NCBI GenBank assembly: GCA_964537975.1
Contig: CAZIDP010000018.1
Span: 7,222 to 71,221 of the forward strand
Length of the DNA: 64,000 nucleotides
Source: SCBR16-9 sp964537975
GTDB taxonomy: Bacteria; Hydrogenedentota; Hydrogenedentia; Hydrogenedentales; SCBR16-9
Direction: 5' to 3'
Shown one piece after another: positions 55,024 through 64,000 of this stretch; positions within the stretch are counted from its first letter, which is position 1, and every line of letters starts with the position of its first letter. The position numbers and the translations under genes were made by a program. A model generated the notes under the pieces. The model had not been told where the DNA came from and ran no database searches. It saw nothing but the letters and a program-made list of their open reading frames with translations.

Positions 55024-55659
55024 TCACTTAATCTTGCATACACATATAGCCTCGAATACTTTGTACGCGACCAGTCCTACCCGAAGCAACATGGACTTGC
55101 GTTCCACCAGGGTTACAATAGCACCATCCTGATGTGCGCCCAATACCAGGTCGGCCTCCCAGTCTCCAAAACGTTCCTGGGCCTCCACGAGCTTTGGACG
55201 CTGTTCAATGCCCACCCGGTTGGGGATGCTTACCCGCTGTACTTTGCGTCCGTTACGTTTACGTCGTTTCTTGTGACGGCGTCGCAAATACCCGAGAAAT
55301 GGGCGTAATGAGGCCAAATCGTACAACCAGCGATAAATACTCTCGTGGCTCACACGCATGTGCGGTGTCTTTGGAAAATCCAGGGGCAACCGTCCTGCAA
55401 TCTGCTGCGGACTCCAGTATTGTGCGAGTTTATCAATCAGATACCGCATCAACTCGTGATGCATATAAAGTGGTTCCCTACGGCAGGCGACACGCCTGCT
55501 TCGATACTTTTCATTGGCTTTGCTGGCACAATAGGAACTGTTCCTGGATGCATTGCGACGTAGTTCCCTGCTGATGGTGCTGTGACTACGTCCCAGCATG
55601 CGGCCAATCTCCCGGATACTGTACTTTTGGGCAGCAAGATATTTTGTTTCATGGCCCAC
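55024..55659 (-). mobile_element. IS30-family transposase remnant
   Basis: A 211-residue frame. The N-terminal helix-turn-helix (KYSIREIGRMLGRSHSTISR ELRRN) and the first catalytic Asp in FGDWEADLVLG followed by LVERKS identify IS30. The sequence ends abruptly after LLRVGLVAYK, before the second Asp and the Glu of the DDE triad. The N-terminal 10 residues also differ from normal family members, and the start is a GTG without a ribosome binding site. The enzyme must be inactive. I cannot find clear terminal inverted repeats. Confidence 0.85.
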
Positions 55660-56108
55660 GCAAAACCCACCAACAAGATAGGACTGCCCTACCCTCTGTC
55701 GCCGCCCGTCGTCGTCGTGCCTTCATGAACGATGGACGGCTCCTGCGGGATAGGGCTTAGTTCACAGAATGCTGAGATTGCACTCAAGAACAAAATGGTG
55801 CACTTAGTATATGAACCTGAGCACCACAAAATTCATGGCTGCTTGATCCAAAGGGGTGGCTGTGTCATGATTCTGCACGGACGTAACGGTGTCGCTCATC
55901 GTATTCTCCTCTTGTTTTAACCTTACAGGGAGTATACTGCGTACCGTTACGTCTTTCACCTATTGGGTGCAAGACAAAAAACAAGATTCACCAATAATAG
56001 AAGCGTAATTCATTGGTTTTGCAACTTCAACTGCCGATTATAGGATGATTGCTTCTTGGGCAAACACCAATATAAAGCTTGCTATAGATAAATATGTAGT
56101 AATAGAAT
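55660..56108 (-). other. Intergenic region with a possible 31-codon gene
   Basis: On the minus strand an ATG at 55899 stands 6 bases behind a strong AGGAGA and opens 31 codons (MSDTVTSVQN ... to 55804). It looks like a peptide or the remains of a gene cut by the IS30 event. The rest of the region contains the GTCGTCGTC-like low-complexity stretch at about 55708-55722 and no gene. Confidence 0.4.
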
Positions 56109-59100
56109 TTATGATTTCCAAGCATTTCTAATTTCGGCAAACTCATTCGGAGACTGGCTTGCCTCATGCCATTTTTGAAGAACATCTGGTAGAAGTTTAT
56201 TTTCACTTGTAAAATGTGAATTTAGTTTTCCAGCAAGCTTAACTGCATATTTTCGTATTTCCAGTTTTTCTTCAAACAGTAAATTAGAATTGCGGTTGTC
56301 ATATGCAGTTTCTTCAAGCAGATGCGACAATCGTTTCAAAGATGCATTTTCCAGATTTTCATAAAAGTGACTAGGAGTATCCATCAATATATGTACGACA
56401 AGGTACATTGCTTGGGATATAGATTTAGTTTGACAGTACATGATGTATTGACTCAGAGCAAATACTAAGTCTCTTGCCATTGAAGTATTCGAAGAAGCTA
56501 CACTTCCAATTAGAATCTTATATATTGCAATTAGGCCAACTCTTACATCTTTTACTTGATTAATGATTAACACATCATTAATTTGTTCAAATATGTCAGA
56601 TTCTTTTGCAGGATATATATGAAGGCACGCTGCTTCAGCTGTTAAGACAGGTAAGTTGAACTCTTTCATTTCATTAAGGAGTCGATCTAGCGATGTTTTT
56701 ATATCATCTGATGAATCTACTCTGAGCTTTGGCGCTACAACCTCAGCAATGATTTCGAGAATTTTAGTAAATCTCGATCGAAACTCTTTATGCTTTGATG
56801 GAATCCCAGCAGGTGCATTATCGTTTTCACGCAGTTTGTTTTTATCAGCATCCCACCATTCGAGCAAGCGTTGTAGAAACTCAACGGCATCTTCTCTTGT
56901 CCAGATGCTTCTACCATTGCTATTAGCTCCAATAATTTCTTGCACAACAGGAATATTTCCACCCGTTATTTTGACGCCCCCGTCTTGCATATTTTTTTGA
57001 ATCGGGAATTGCGTTGCCCTGACATATTTTTTGAAAAGATGAGAAGGATCAATGTCAATGGGATGGGGAAGATGCAGAAAAGCAAATTTATAGAAATCGG
57101 TACCATTCGGCAAGCCGTACTGGTCAACTACACACCAGATGGCCTCTGTGAGTTTACTGCTTTGGTCGGAGTCGAGTAACTGGAATTTGTAAAGTGTAAT
57201 CAGTGAAGTAATTGCCCACCGCCGACGATCTGAGTTATCTAACGTTGCTTCCCGGAACAAATGATTTATTAGTCCATGCTGGATTTCCAAGCTTGTTGCA
57301 CAATCAGGCTTCTGATTGAGTTCGAGCAGTAATAATGGGTTCAGAAACTCATCTTTGACTAATAAATTTGAATCTTCGGGGAAAGGAATTTTCAGCAAGT
57401 CCGGAACCAAATTGTATTGCTCAATATCAGACATAGAGCTAATGAGTCGTTTGGTGAGACTTTTTACATTGCGGTAATTTGATTTACCTGGTGAGGCATA
57501 AAGTTCAGTAATAAACTCAAGGATGTGATACTTTTTCTCAATAGAACACTTACAACATAGCCTTGATAAAACTTCAGGTAATAACTGAGCGAGACGCACA
57601 CCGTAACTGTTATTTTGGAATGTATCGCCTGCGTAGATGTCATCCCGGCATTTGTTGAGCGCATCCAAATAGCTTTGAATGAGCTGATCAGCCACTTTGG
57701 TAGTAAATCTGTAAACGGACTCGCGGCTGAACAGGCTATCAACGGCCTTCGAATCTCCCAGCCTGACAAGTGTGGCATTTGCCCAAAATGGAGAAATTTG
57801 CGAGATATGTTGCAGACTTGCCAACGCGGTTTTTGATGCCACCGTGTAGCTACCGACACGATATGGAAGACCGATCTCTTCACAGAAACGAAGGAAAGAA
57901 TAGGCGTTGAGTTCTTCTTGGTCGGTATTACTGAAATGGAGATTTTGAGTGACCATTCCAATATCAAATGTGTGTATTTCTGAGACAGTTTTCTGCTTAG
58001 CAGGAGGTATGCTCAACATAAGTTTAAATAACTCTAATTCATTCCACGGATCGCACCGGAAGGCTTTGATTTCATCCCAACGAGCATTTTGTTGCTGTAG
58101 CTCTGTCTGACGCTGATTTAAACGAATATCTTTAAGTCTCTGACTCCACTCTGTACTTCTGCTATTCAGACGTTTGTCAAACAAATCATCCCAGTCTTCA
58201 TCAAAACTGCCGATCTCTTCTTGCGGCTTGATTGTGTTATTCACTTGGGGCTCTGGTTCTGGCTTTTGCTTACCTAGTTTCCACTCGTTAGCCAGATTTT
58301 CCTTTATCAGTTGTTCCTCTTCATACGTTGCGGGGTTATCCAGAAACCACTTACTGGCATCACCTACATATCGCATGAGAAGCATTTGATATGCTTCATT
58401 TGATACTGTCTGATAATCTGGTGAGCTAGTGTTGATATTACACTTTTTACGAGTCTCGACTAAGGACACCTGTATTTGATCATAAATATCATGAAGTATA
58501 CCTAGCTCAGCAAGTGCGGCAGCACGCTTGGTCATCCAATAGGGTTGCGATTCGTCGGGTCGCCACTTTTCAAGAGATTGCTTTGCATTGGGTATATCCA
58601 TAGTAAAGAGAGTAAAGAGAAATCCTTCGTAATTTAGAAACTCCCCTTGTTCAGCCGAAAGATGCTCGGAAAGAGTCTTAAGCCGGTTTTCTGCTTCCTT
58701 CCATTTATCGAGATACCACTCCTCGCGATAGAAACGCAACATTGCAAGCGCGATGGCCAGCCATGCCTGTCGGATAGCATTCCAAGGCAGGTCTTGAAAC
58801 CTTTCTTCTCCAGCAATGTATGGATAATTTGCAGGTGGATTTTCAGTTTTAAAAGGCCAGTATTTATCGAGGAGTTTTTCGCAAGATTCCGCGATATTGC
58901 CAAAAATAGGAAGCAAACATCTTTCGAGCCGCCAGATCAGCTCGAAAGCGAATTGAATATCCATTCCAGGGGGTAAATTATCCGTGTCCGGAAGGTAGTT
59001 AATCCAGTCTTTCGTATTCCACCACAAATTCTCTCGGTTACTGCTCGGCAAGATCAACCAACCAGGATAGACCTGCCGTTGCTTCCGCCATTCTTCTGTG

Positions 59101-60035
59101 ATCTTCTGAACATCTTTTATTTGATCCGCACTGTGGGAGGGATGCTTTGTTTTGGAGGTGTATGGCCAATCGAGTGCATCTGGTTTTTTTGATACAATGT
59201 ACTTAAAAAACTTGTCCAAAGCCTTTTTATGATCGTGTTTCTCAATGCCGTGGCAACAAGATAGGTCAACAACAATAATCCCGCGTTGTGCTAGCAATTG
59301 CAATTTGGCAGATGACAAATCAAACACTCCAACCAGGTAGATTTTCTGCGTCTTATCTCTTCCAAGATTGTCCCCAATCCAGCCAATCCACTGAAGAAAA
59401 TTAGGATCATCGCCGGAAAAACCAATTAGACAAAAAGTATTTTCCAGTAGGGACTGTTGTACAGTATTAACAAATGGAGCATTGACATGCGGATAACGTC
59501 GGTAATCTTCTTCGGTGATGATGTAGGGGCGCTCAGACGGGAAGCTGCCGTGGAGCTTCACTATTCTGGGCTTGTTGGCATATGGGATATCTTCTTTGTT
59601 GACAACTGGCTCATATCGCCGATTTATGACCTTGGTGCTGGCCCGTTCAAGCAAGGTGTCGTAATTGGTAGTGAACACATCCACCCACGGCAGCTTAAGT
59701 AGATTGACATGGAGTCTGGAAGGTTCGATGTTCATATCCGGGATATTGGTTCGTATCAAGTTTTCTAGTGCCGGTCGACCAATGGAAGCATGCACTTCTT
59801 CTGCCAACCGTAATACATTTAGATATTTTTGTCTAGTTGAATCTGGTTTGCCCCCATATGCTTTCTGATAAAAAAGATCCCCCATTTGATTCCAATCAGG
59901 AAAACTATTGTCTGCGTTCTTACTGAATCCAGCACCTACCATAACAGCTGCGCGACCATTCCATAGGCGCTCTGCAATTTCATTCAAATAGGGACGGATC
60001 GAGTCCGGAATTATTATTTCAGATTCTTTACACAT
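56109..60035 (-). CDS. Large SIR2-domain protein, probable anti-phage NADase
   Basis: A 1308-residue protein (start chosen at ATG 60035; the frame begins at 60092). Residues 25-300 are a SIR2-type NAD-binding domain: VMVGAGFSKNADN (32-44), FTTNYDTLLERA with Asn124 and Asp126, KLHGS with His162, and GFSGDDPNFLQW. These are the positions used by NAD-cleaving defence sirtuins such as DSR2 and ThsA. The remaining 1000 residues are mostly helical, probably repeat-like, and would sense the infection. I see no second P-loop, which argues against an Avs5/STAND architecture. It is next to an IS30 remnant and a repeat array, typical of a variable defence locus. Confidence 0.88.
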   Translation of the reverse strand: MCKESEIIIPDSIRPYLNEIAERLWNGRAAVMVGAGFSKNADNSFPDWNQMGDLFYQKAYGGKPDSTRQKYLNVLRLAEEVHASIGRPALENLIRTNIPDMNIEPSRLHVNLLKLPWVDVFTTNYDTLLERASTKVINRRYEPVVNKEDIPYANKPRIVKLHGSFPSERPYIITEEDYRRYPHVNAPFVNTVQQSLLENTFCLIGFSGDDPNFLQWIGWIGDNLGRDKTQKIYLVGVFDLSSAKLQLLAQRGIIVVDLSCCHGIEKHDHKKALDKFFKYIVSKKPDALDWPYTSKTKHPSHSADQIKDVQKITEEWRKQRQVYPGWLILPSSNRENLWWNTKDWINYLPDTDNLPPGMDIQFAFELIWRLERCLLPIFGNIAESCEKLLDKYWPFKTENPPANYPYIAGEERFQDLPWNAIRQAWLAIALAMLRFYREEWYLDKWKEAENRLKTLSEHLSAEQGEFLNYEGFLFTLFTMDIPNAKQSLEKWRPDESQPYWMTKRAAALAELGILHDIYDQIQVSLVETRKKCNINTSSPDYQTVSNEAYQMLLMRYVGDASKWFLDNPATYEEEQLIKENLANEWKLGKQKPEPEPQVNNTIKPQEEIGSFDEDWDDLFDKRLNSRSTEWSQRLKDIRLNQRQTELQQQNARWDEIKAFRCDPWNELELFKLMLSIPPAKQKTVSEIHTFDIGMVTQNLHFSNTDQEELNAYSFLRFCEEIGLPYRVGSYTVASKTALASLQHISQISPFWANATLVRLGDSKAVDSLFSRESVYRFTTKVADQLIQSYLDALNKCRDDIYAGDTFQNNSYGVRLAQLLPEVLSRLCCKCSIEKKYHILEFITELYASPGKSNYRNVKSLTKRLISSMSDIEQYNLVPDLLKIPFPEDSNLLVKDEFLNPLLLLELNQKPDCATSLEIQHGLINHLFREATLDNSDRRRWAITSLITLYKFQLLDSDQSSKLTEAIWCVVDQYGLPNGTDFYKFAFLHLPHPIDIDPSHLFKKYVRATQFPIQKNMQDGGVKITGGNIPVVQEIIGANSNGRSIWTREDAVEFLQRLLEWWDADKNKLRENDNAPAGIPSKHKEFRSRFTKILEIIAEVVAPKLRVDSSDDIKTSLDRLLNEMKEFNLPVLTAEAACLHIYPAKESDIFEQINDVLIINQVKDVRVGLIAIYKILIGSVASSNTSMARDLVFALSQYIMYCQTKSISQAMYLVVHILMDTPSHFYENLENASLKRLSHLLEETAYDNRNSNLLFEEKLEIRKYAVKLAGKLNSHFTSENKLLPDVLQKWHEASQSPNEFAEIRNAWKS

Positions 60036-60206
60036 AATTTGTTCATCCCCAACGGTGCCTTTAACAATTAAAAAATACGAAGAATTACCCATAAGTTTAC
60101 ATCATTTGCTTTAGATGTTCACCTTCACAATGCTTTTTTCAGCCTGATAATATCTATATTGATTTTTTGTACTATAACATATGTTTTTAATATTATCTTA
60201 TCTCTA

Positions 60207-60590
60207 TTATTTTTTATTAATTGTAATGTAGCATTCAAAATGCTGGTTTGGTTTAGAAGATTCTGGAACGATCATTCGGATAATCGTCCGGGCAGAATAC
60301 GAATTCGTAGTAAGTAAAAAATTCCCTGTTGCGTCAAGTAAAAATCTATTCGAAGTACCATACGTTGCCTCATGTAAAAATCTATCTTTGAGAACACCTT
60401 GTTTTGTGTTGGTAAGGTGGTAGCTGACGGTTCCTGTCAACTCACCTGTTCTCCCCCGAGACGGAGCAATTTTTGTAATAGTTATGTAGTTTTTTCCTGT
60501 TTTCTTCTTCTTCTTCGATACTCGCCACAGGTGATTGACTTTTTGTCTTGGACGATATCTGGTCTGAAAACCTAAATCGACACGCCTCTT
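60207..60590 (-). pseudogene. 3' fragment of an unknown gene cut by the repeat array
   Basis: The minus-strand frame is open for 127 codons from the edge of the repeat array at about 60590 to a TAA at 60207 and reads like protein (LGFQTRYRPRQKVNHLWRVS, ..TKIAPSRGRTGELTGTVSYH, ..FLLDATGNFLLTTNSYSART). It has no proper start; the only in-frame initiator is a TTG at 60440. The original 5' end appears to have been replaced by repeat DNA. Confidence 0.6.
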
Positions 60591-61577
60591 CGCGGGAATA
60601 ACGGGAAAGGAGCTATGCGTGGGTGGTCATTTGGTAAGCAATTACAGATACCTTTTGCTGGCACGCCCTACGGGGTGCGGTATTGGGGGGTGTTAATGTC
60701 CCGGGGTGGCGGCCGTGGGCCTTACCCCGCGCTACGGCGATGTAATCCTTCGGGATAGGAACAAAAGCGGGTGCATGTTTGGGGTGGCGTTGTTGTCCCG
60801 GGGTGGCGGCCATGGGCCTTACCCCGCGCTACGGCGCTATAATCGCTCCGCGATAGGGAACAGGTGGCGGCATGTAGACCACGCCACTCTACGGTGATTG
60901 GTTGCCTCGCACCGCCAAGCCACACCCACGCCGTCTTGTCATCCCCAACCGCCAGGCCACACCCACCCCGTCATGCCCACGAAGGTGGGTATCCAGAGAG
61001 GTGATTAAGGAGACGGGAACACAGCTTTAGCTTGCATTTTGGTGTTCCCGCAGGTGGGTTCAGTTGTTAGGAATGAATGTACTTTTGTGCTAGTAATATG
61101 TCTTACTGGGTTCCCGCCTGCGCGGGAATGACGGAAAGGGGGCTATGCGTGGGTGGTTATTTGGTAAACGAATGTGGGCATATCCCCTGCTGGCACGCCC
61201 TCCGGGGTGCATGTTTGGGGTGGCGTTACTTACCCGGGGTGGCGGCCGTGGGCCTTACCCCGCGCTACGGTGCTTTAATCCCTTCGGGATAGAGAACAGG
61301 TAGCAACATGTAGACCACGCCACGCTTCTTTAATTGTTTGCCTCGCACCGCCAAGCCACACCCACGTCGTCTTGTCATCCCCAACCGCCAGGCCACACCC
61401 ACCCCGTCATGCCCACGAAGGTGGGTATCCAGAGAGGTGATTAAGGAGACGGGAACACAGCTTTAGCTTGCATTTTGTGTTCCCGCAGGTGGGTTCAGTT
61501 GTTAGGAATGTATGTATTATTGTGCTAGTAATATGTTTTACTGGGTTCCCGCCTGCGCGGGAATGACGGGAAAGGGG
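60591..61577 (-). repeat. Complex array of GC-rich dispersed repeats
   Basis: Two long units with a period of 435-436 bases cover 60905-61576 (CCTCGCACCGCCAAGCC at 60905 and 61341; CGCGGGAATGACGG at 61121 and 61556). A third partial unit starts at 60591. The core repeat is inverted relative to the 18.2-18.95 kb array and occurs at 60658-60759, 60760-60858 and 61189-61292. Hairpins include ATGCCCACGAAGGTGGGTAT and CCCGCCTGCGCGGG. Open frames here are artefacts of the repeats. Confidence 0.92.
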
Positions 61578-61633
61578 GTATCCAGCAGGAGCGCATGGCG
61601 TGACCAAGGTACCGTTTCTCTTATTTCTATGCA

Positions 61634-62095
61634 CTATTCATGGCGAACAGACTTGATTACCCGGTCTATTTCACGTTTGCTCTCGCGCTCTTTGATGGTC
61701 TCGCGTTTGTCAAATTGCCGCTTGCCGCGACATAACCCAATTTCAACTTTCACAATACCGTTCTTGAAGTACACGCGCAAGGGAATAAGGGTCAGCCCTT
61801 TTTCTTCCACTCGTTGCTTGATGCGTGTCATCTCATGGCGATGCATCAGCAATTTTCGTGGTCGTTCGGGATCGTGATTGTTGATGTTGCCCTGATCGTA
61901 GGGGCGAATATGTGTACCCACCAGTATGAGTTGCCCACCTTGAAAATCAGCATAGCTGTCCTTCAAGGTCATGCTGCCTTTCATGCGAAGTGACTTCACT
62001 TCTGTGCCAAGCAACGCAATACCCGCTTCGTGATTGTCCATCACTTCATAGTCGTGCCGCGCCTTGCGGTTCTGTACAATTATTTTTTCACCCAT
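61634..62095 (-). CDS. smpB: SsrA-binding protein
   Basis: A 153-residue tmRNA partner for ribosome rescue. It begins MGEKIIVQNRKARHDYEVMD, contains EAGIALLGTEVKSLR and GKRQFDKRETIKERE, and ends in the basic tail that enters the ribosome. The start at 62095 is fixed by homology to the family; the frame is open to 62332 but the extra part overlaps tolB on the same strand. It follows tolB by 67 bases. Confidence 0.97.
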   Translation of the reverse strand: MGEKIIVQNRKARHDYEVMDNHEAGIALLGTEVKSLRMKGSMTLKDSYADFQGGQLILVGTHIRPYDQGNINNHDPERPRKLLMHRHEMTRIKQRVEEKGLTLIPLRVYFKNGIVKVEIGLCRGKRQFDKRETIKERESKREIDRVIKSVRHE

Positions 62096-62162
62096 ACTTA
62101 TCACTGTGTTTATGCATACAGGAAATATCCCATCACGATGCAAATCATCTTGTTTATAACAG

Positions 62163-63476
62163 TTACCGTCTTCTTGGCCCCCAGGTACCGCCTTCAGTAC
62201 GCATGTTGGCCAATCTTTCGATGGGTTTGTCATCACCGGTTTCAATGGTGATGGTATGCAATCGGGGACTGCCACTCCGTGTCGTGGTAAAGATAATATG
62301 GCGTGAATCGGGAGACCAGTTTGGTGATTCATTGATACCGTGTGACTCGGTCAGGCGGCGTGGATTCGACCCATCGCTGTTCATCATATAGATTTCCAGC
62401 CCTTCACCCCGGCGCTCTACGACATAGGCAAAATACTTGCCACAAGGCGACCAGGCTGGGTCATAGGAACTGCCTCCTTGAAACGAGATGCGGCGTTCAT
62501 TGCCACCATTGACGTCCATAACGTATATCTGGGCATTACCTCCCCGATCACTGACTATTGCCAGGTGCGATCCATCCGGGGAGAAAGAGGGAGAGGTGTC
62601 ACTGTCCCGATTGCGGGTGATACGCCGGGGATTCGCCCCATCCGGATTACGGAAATAAATTTCACTGTTACCGTCCTTACTCAAGGTCAATGCCAGATAC
62701 TCGCCATTGGGTGCCCAGGCAGGTGCAGCATTCAAACCGACTTCCCTGGAGAGGGGTGCGGAAAGTCCTGTTCGTCGATCGTAAATGTAGAGGAATGAAT
62801 ACCGGTCTTTATACGACAAATAGGCAATACGGTTACCATCCGGTGACAATTTCGGCATTATCGAGAGAGAGTCGTGACGTGTAATCTGGCGTACATTTGC
62901 CCCGTCATAATCAGCGATATACAACTCTTTCTGACCTGTACCGCCTGAAGAAAACACGATTTCCGTTGTGCCGATGCCCGGGGTACCGGTGAGATACCGA
63001 ATAACTTCTTCCGAAAAGCGATGCGCGGCCAAGCGGGGATGCTGTCGGTCTACGCGTAATTCCTGGCCAACAATCTGATCCATAGAAAAGAGATCAAACA
63101 GCCGCAATTGTGCGACTAACTGGTTGCCTTCTTGTTGCAACACACCAAATACCAAGTGCTCTGCCTTTGTAGCCCGCCAGGCTTCTCTATCAAGACGAGC
63201 GACGTCTGGTTCAAGACCTCTGAAATTCTCCGGATAGTCCCGTGCTGGCAAGATGATAAACATGCCTGAAAAGTCCAGATCAAAGGCAATCACCTCTGCC
63301 ATTTCTTCGGCTATGGGAACCAATTCCGGAGATACCGAGGCAAATGGCGGTACAGCGATGGGGATACGCGAATCAATTGCATCGACCGACATAATGCGGA
63401 CATCTTGTCCAAATGCGGACATTGCCATAATCATGCACAGCAATCCCACAACTACACTTTCTGCTCTCTTCACCAC
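62163..63476 (-). CDS. tolB: Tol-Pal system beta-propeller protein
   Basis: A 437-residue periplasmic protein: signal peptide (ending SAFGQ near residue 23), TolB N-terminal domain (IPIAVPPFASVSPELVPIAE, DLDFSGMF), then a six-bladed propeller with WD-like repeats (SPDGNRIAYLSYKD, APNGEYLALTLSKDG, SPDGSHLAIVSDRGG, SPCGKYFAYVVERRG, SPDSRHIIFTTTRSG). It starts with one of two adjacent GTG codons behind AAAGGAG. TolB helps the Tol-Pal system keep the outer membrane attached during division. The expected pal gene does not follow; smpB does. Confidence 0.96.
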   Translation of the reverse strand: MVKRAESVVVGLLCMIMAMSAFGQDVRIMSVDAIDSRIPIAVPPFASVSPELVPIAEEMAEVIAFDLDFSGMFIILPARDYPENFRGLEPDVARLDREAWRATKAEHLVFGVLQQEGNQLVAQLRLFDLFSMDQIVGQELRVDRQHPRLAAHRFSEEVIRYLTGTPGIGTTEIVFSSGGTGQKELYIADYDGANVRQITRHDSLSIMPKLSPDGNRIAYLSYKDRYSFLYIYDRRTGLSAPLSREVGLNAAPAWAPNGEYLALTLSKDGNSEIYFRNPDGANPRRITRNRDSDTSPSFSPDGSHLAIVSDRGGNAQIYVMDVNGGNERRISFQGGSSYDPAWSPCGKYFAYVVERRGEGLEIYMMNSDGSNPRRLTESHGINESPNWSPDSRHIIFTTTRSGSPRLHTITIETGDDKPIERLANMRTEGGTWGPRRR

Positions 63477-63575
63477 AGACTCCTTTATGATTGATAACGT
63501 AAAACTTTATTTTAGATATCGGGTTGTAGTCATCAAACAGGTCTCAATGACTATTTTCAAGAACAAAAATTCCAA

Positions 63576-64000
63576 TTAACGTGAAAGTGCGAATGTATAG
63601 ACAACACGCAACTCGGCACCTTGAAAACTATCGGGTAACGGGGGAATCGGAGCCAACATAATGGCCCGCTTGCCGGATTCACCCAGAGCGGGGTCTGATG
63701 CGTGGTGTACAATTACCGGGTCTTCCAATAAATTGCCTTCACGGTCCACCCAAAACGCGACTTCCGCAATAAATTCTTCTGAATCCAAGTAGATACCCGC
63801 GGGCAGGGTCCAAATTCGTTCTACACTACGCTGTACCAGCCGTGTCCAATATTCCAGTTCGGTGGGCAGGTCTACTGCCTTGATATCGGTGCTGGTACGT
63901 GGAGCGACTACCGGGGCTTGTGCAGTCTCGACCGGCTTCGGCTCGGGCTTCGGCTCGGGCTTCGGCTCGGGCTTCGGCTCGGGCTTCGGCTCGGGCTTCG
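63576..64000 (-). CDS. TolA-like energy-transducing protein, 5' part outside window
   Basis: Only the C-terminal part is present; the frame runs open past 64000. From the window edge it encodes (K/P-E-P) repeats, then VETAQAPVVAPRT and a C-terminal domain of about 100 residues (ELEYWTRLVQRSVERIWTLP...VAFWVDREGNLLEDPVIVHH) like the TonB/TolA C-terminal fold. It lies 99 bases upstream of tolB, the usual place for tolA. A start at 63788 is not needed, as the protein clearly begins further upstream. Confidence 0.85.
   Translation of the reverse strand, partial: KPEPKPEPKPEPKPEPKPEPKPVETAQAPVVAPRTSTDIKAVDLPTELEYWTRLVQRSVERIWTLPAGIYLDSEEFIAEVAFWVDREGNLLEDPVIVHHASDPALGESGKRAIMLAPIPPLPDSFQGAELRVVYTFALSR
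63931..64000 (-). repeat. 12-bp tandem repeat encoding EPKP units
   Basis: GGCTTCGGCTCG on the plus strand is repeated at least five times up to the window edge. It encodes the periplasm-spanning Pro/Glu/Lys linker of the TolA-like protein. Such perfect DNA repeats are prone to length change. Confidence 0.92.

Noticed and set aside
60613..61634. Several frames of 60-75 codons in the repeat array
   Set aside because: They follow the GC-rich repeats (GKAHGRHPG and similar words recur) and have no ribosome binding sites.

Overview
The window reads as a chromosome segment of a Gram-negative bacterium. It has TolB and a TolA-like protein, lipoproteins with good lipoboxes, Sec and Tat signal peptides, a DnaE-type polymerase, and tRNA genes with encoded CCA. 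The mix of an FGly-type sulfatase, several SUMF1-fold (FGE-like) lipoproteins, FG-GAP/VCBS and parallel beta-helix secreted proteins, a Gfo/Idh/MocA oxidoreductase, a PocR-AraC regulator and a DUF1580-like protein fits the Planctomycetes/PVC group or a neighbour such as Hydrogenedentota. This is inferred from gene content; no rRNA is present to settle it.

Layout. 1-11.5 kb: the start of a secreted beta-helix protein, a Tat-exported sulfatase, a GH32-like glycosidase, dnaE translationally coupled to pncC, a secreted glutathione peroxidase and a Gfo/Idh/MocA oxidoreductase, mostly on the minus strand. 11.7-18.95 kb: a MerR regulator and tRNA-Pro(GGG), then a variable island. The island holds a helicase-nuclease/PLD pair that looks like a defence module, a small orphan gene, a DUF1580-like protein, a displaced tRNA-Arg(CCG) 3' half that looks like an integration scar, and a 186-bp tandem repeat array. 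18.95-23.6 kb: a GntR-controlled ABC transporter operon with a clear sigma70 promoter and operator. 23.7-27.4 kb: small envelope proteins, an FGE-like lipoprotein bracketed by mobile-element remnants, and a VCBS protein.

27.7-34.5 kb: a PocR-AraC regulator followed by five genes in one direction (DegT-type aminotransferase, TIM-barrel isomerase, sodium:solute symporter, PIG-L deacetylase, mutarotase-like protein), probably a carbohydrate or amino-sugar uptake and breakdown unit. 34.75-38.75 kb: an AT-rich block of unknown genes ending in a novel cytosolic FGE fusion. 39.0-43.2 kb: another FGE-like lipoprotein and a cluster of very small envelope and stress proteins (zinc ribbon, lmo0937-like, entericidin-like, DUF3309, CsbD) with a response regulator. 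43.6 kb: an unknown protein whose first 34 residues derive from CsbD. 45-49.8 kb: two-component signalling genes. 50.7-54.3 kb: two glycosyltransferases, one fused to an alpha/alpha-barrel-like domain. 54.6 kb: rpsT. 55-61.6 kb: an IS30 remnant, a 1308-residue SIR2-domain protein (probable NAD-depleting anti-phage effector), a truncated gene and a second array of the same repeat family. 61.6-64 kb: smpB, tolB and the end of a tolA-like gene.

The most interesting items are: the helicase that has lost its motif VI region in frame but kept a PD-(D/E)XK nuclease site; the tRNA-Arg scar cut exactly at the anticodon loop; the CsbD-derived chimera; the three FGE-fold proteins without the FGE catalytic cysteine pair, two of which share an almost identical promoter; and a shared hairpin repeat family that lies beside both defence loci.
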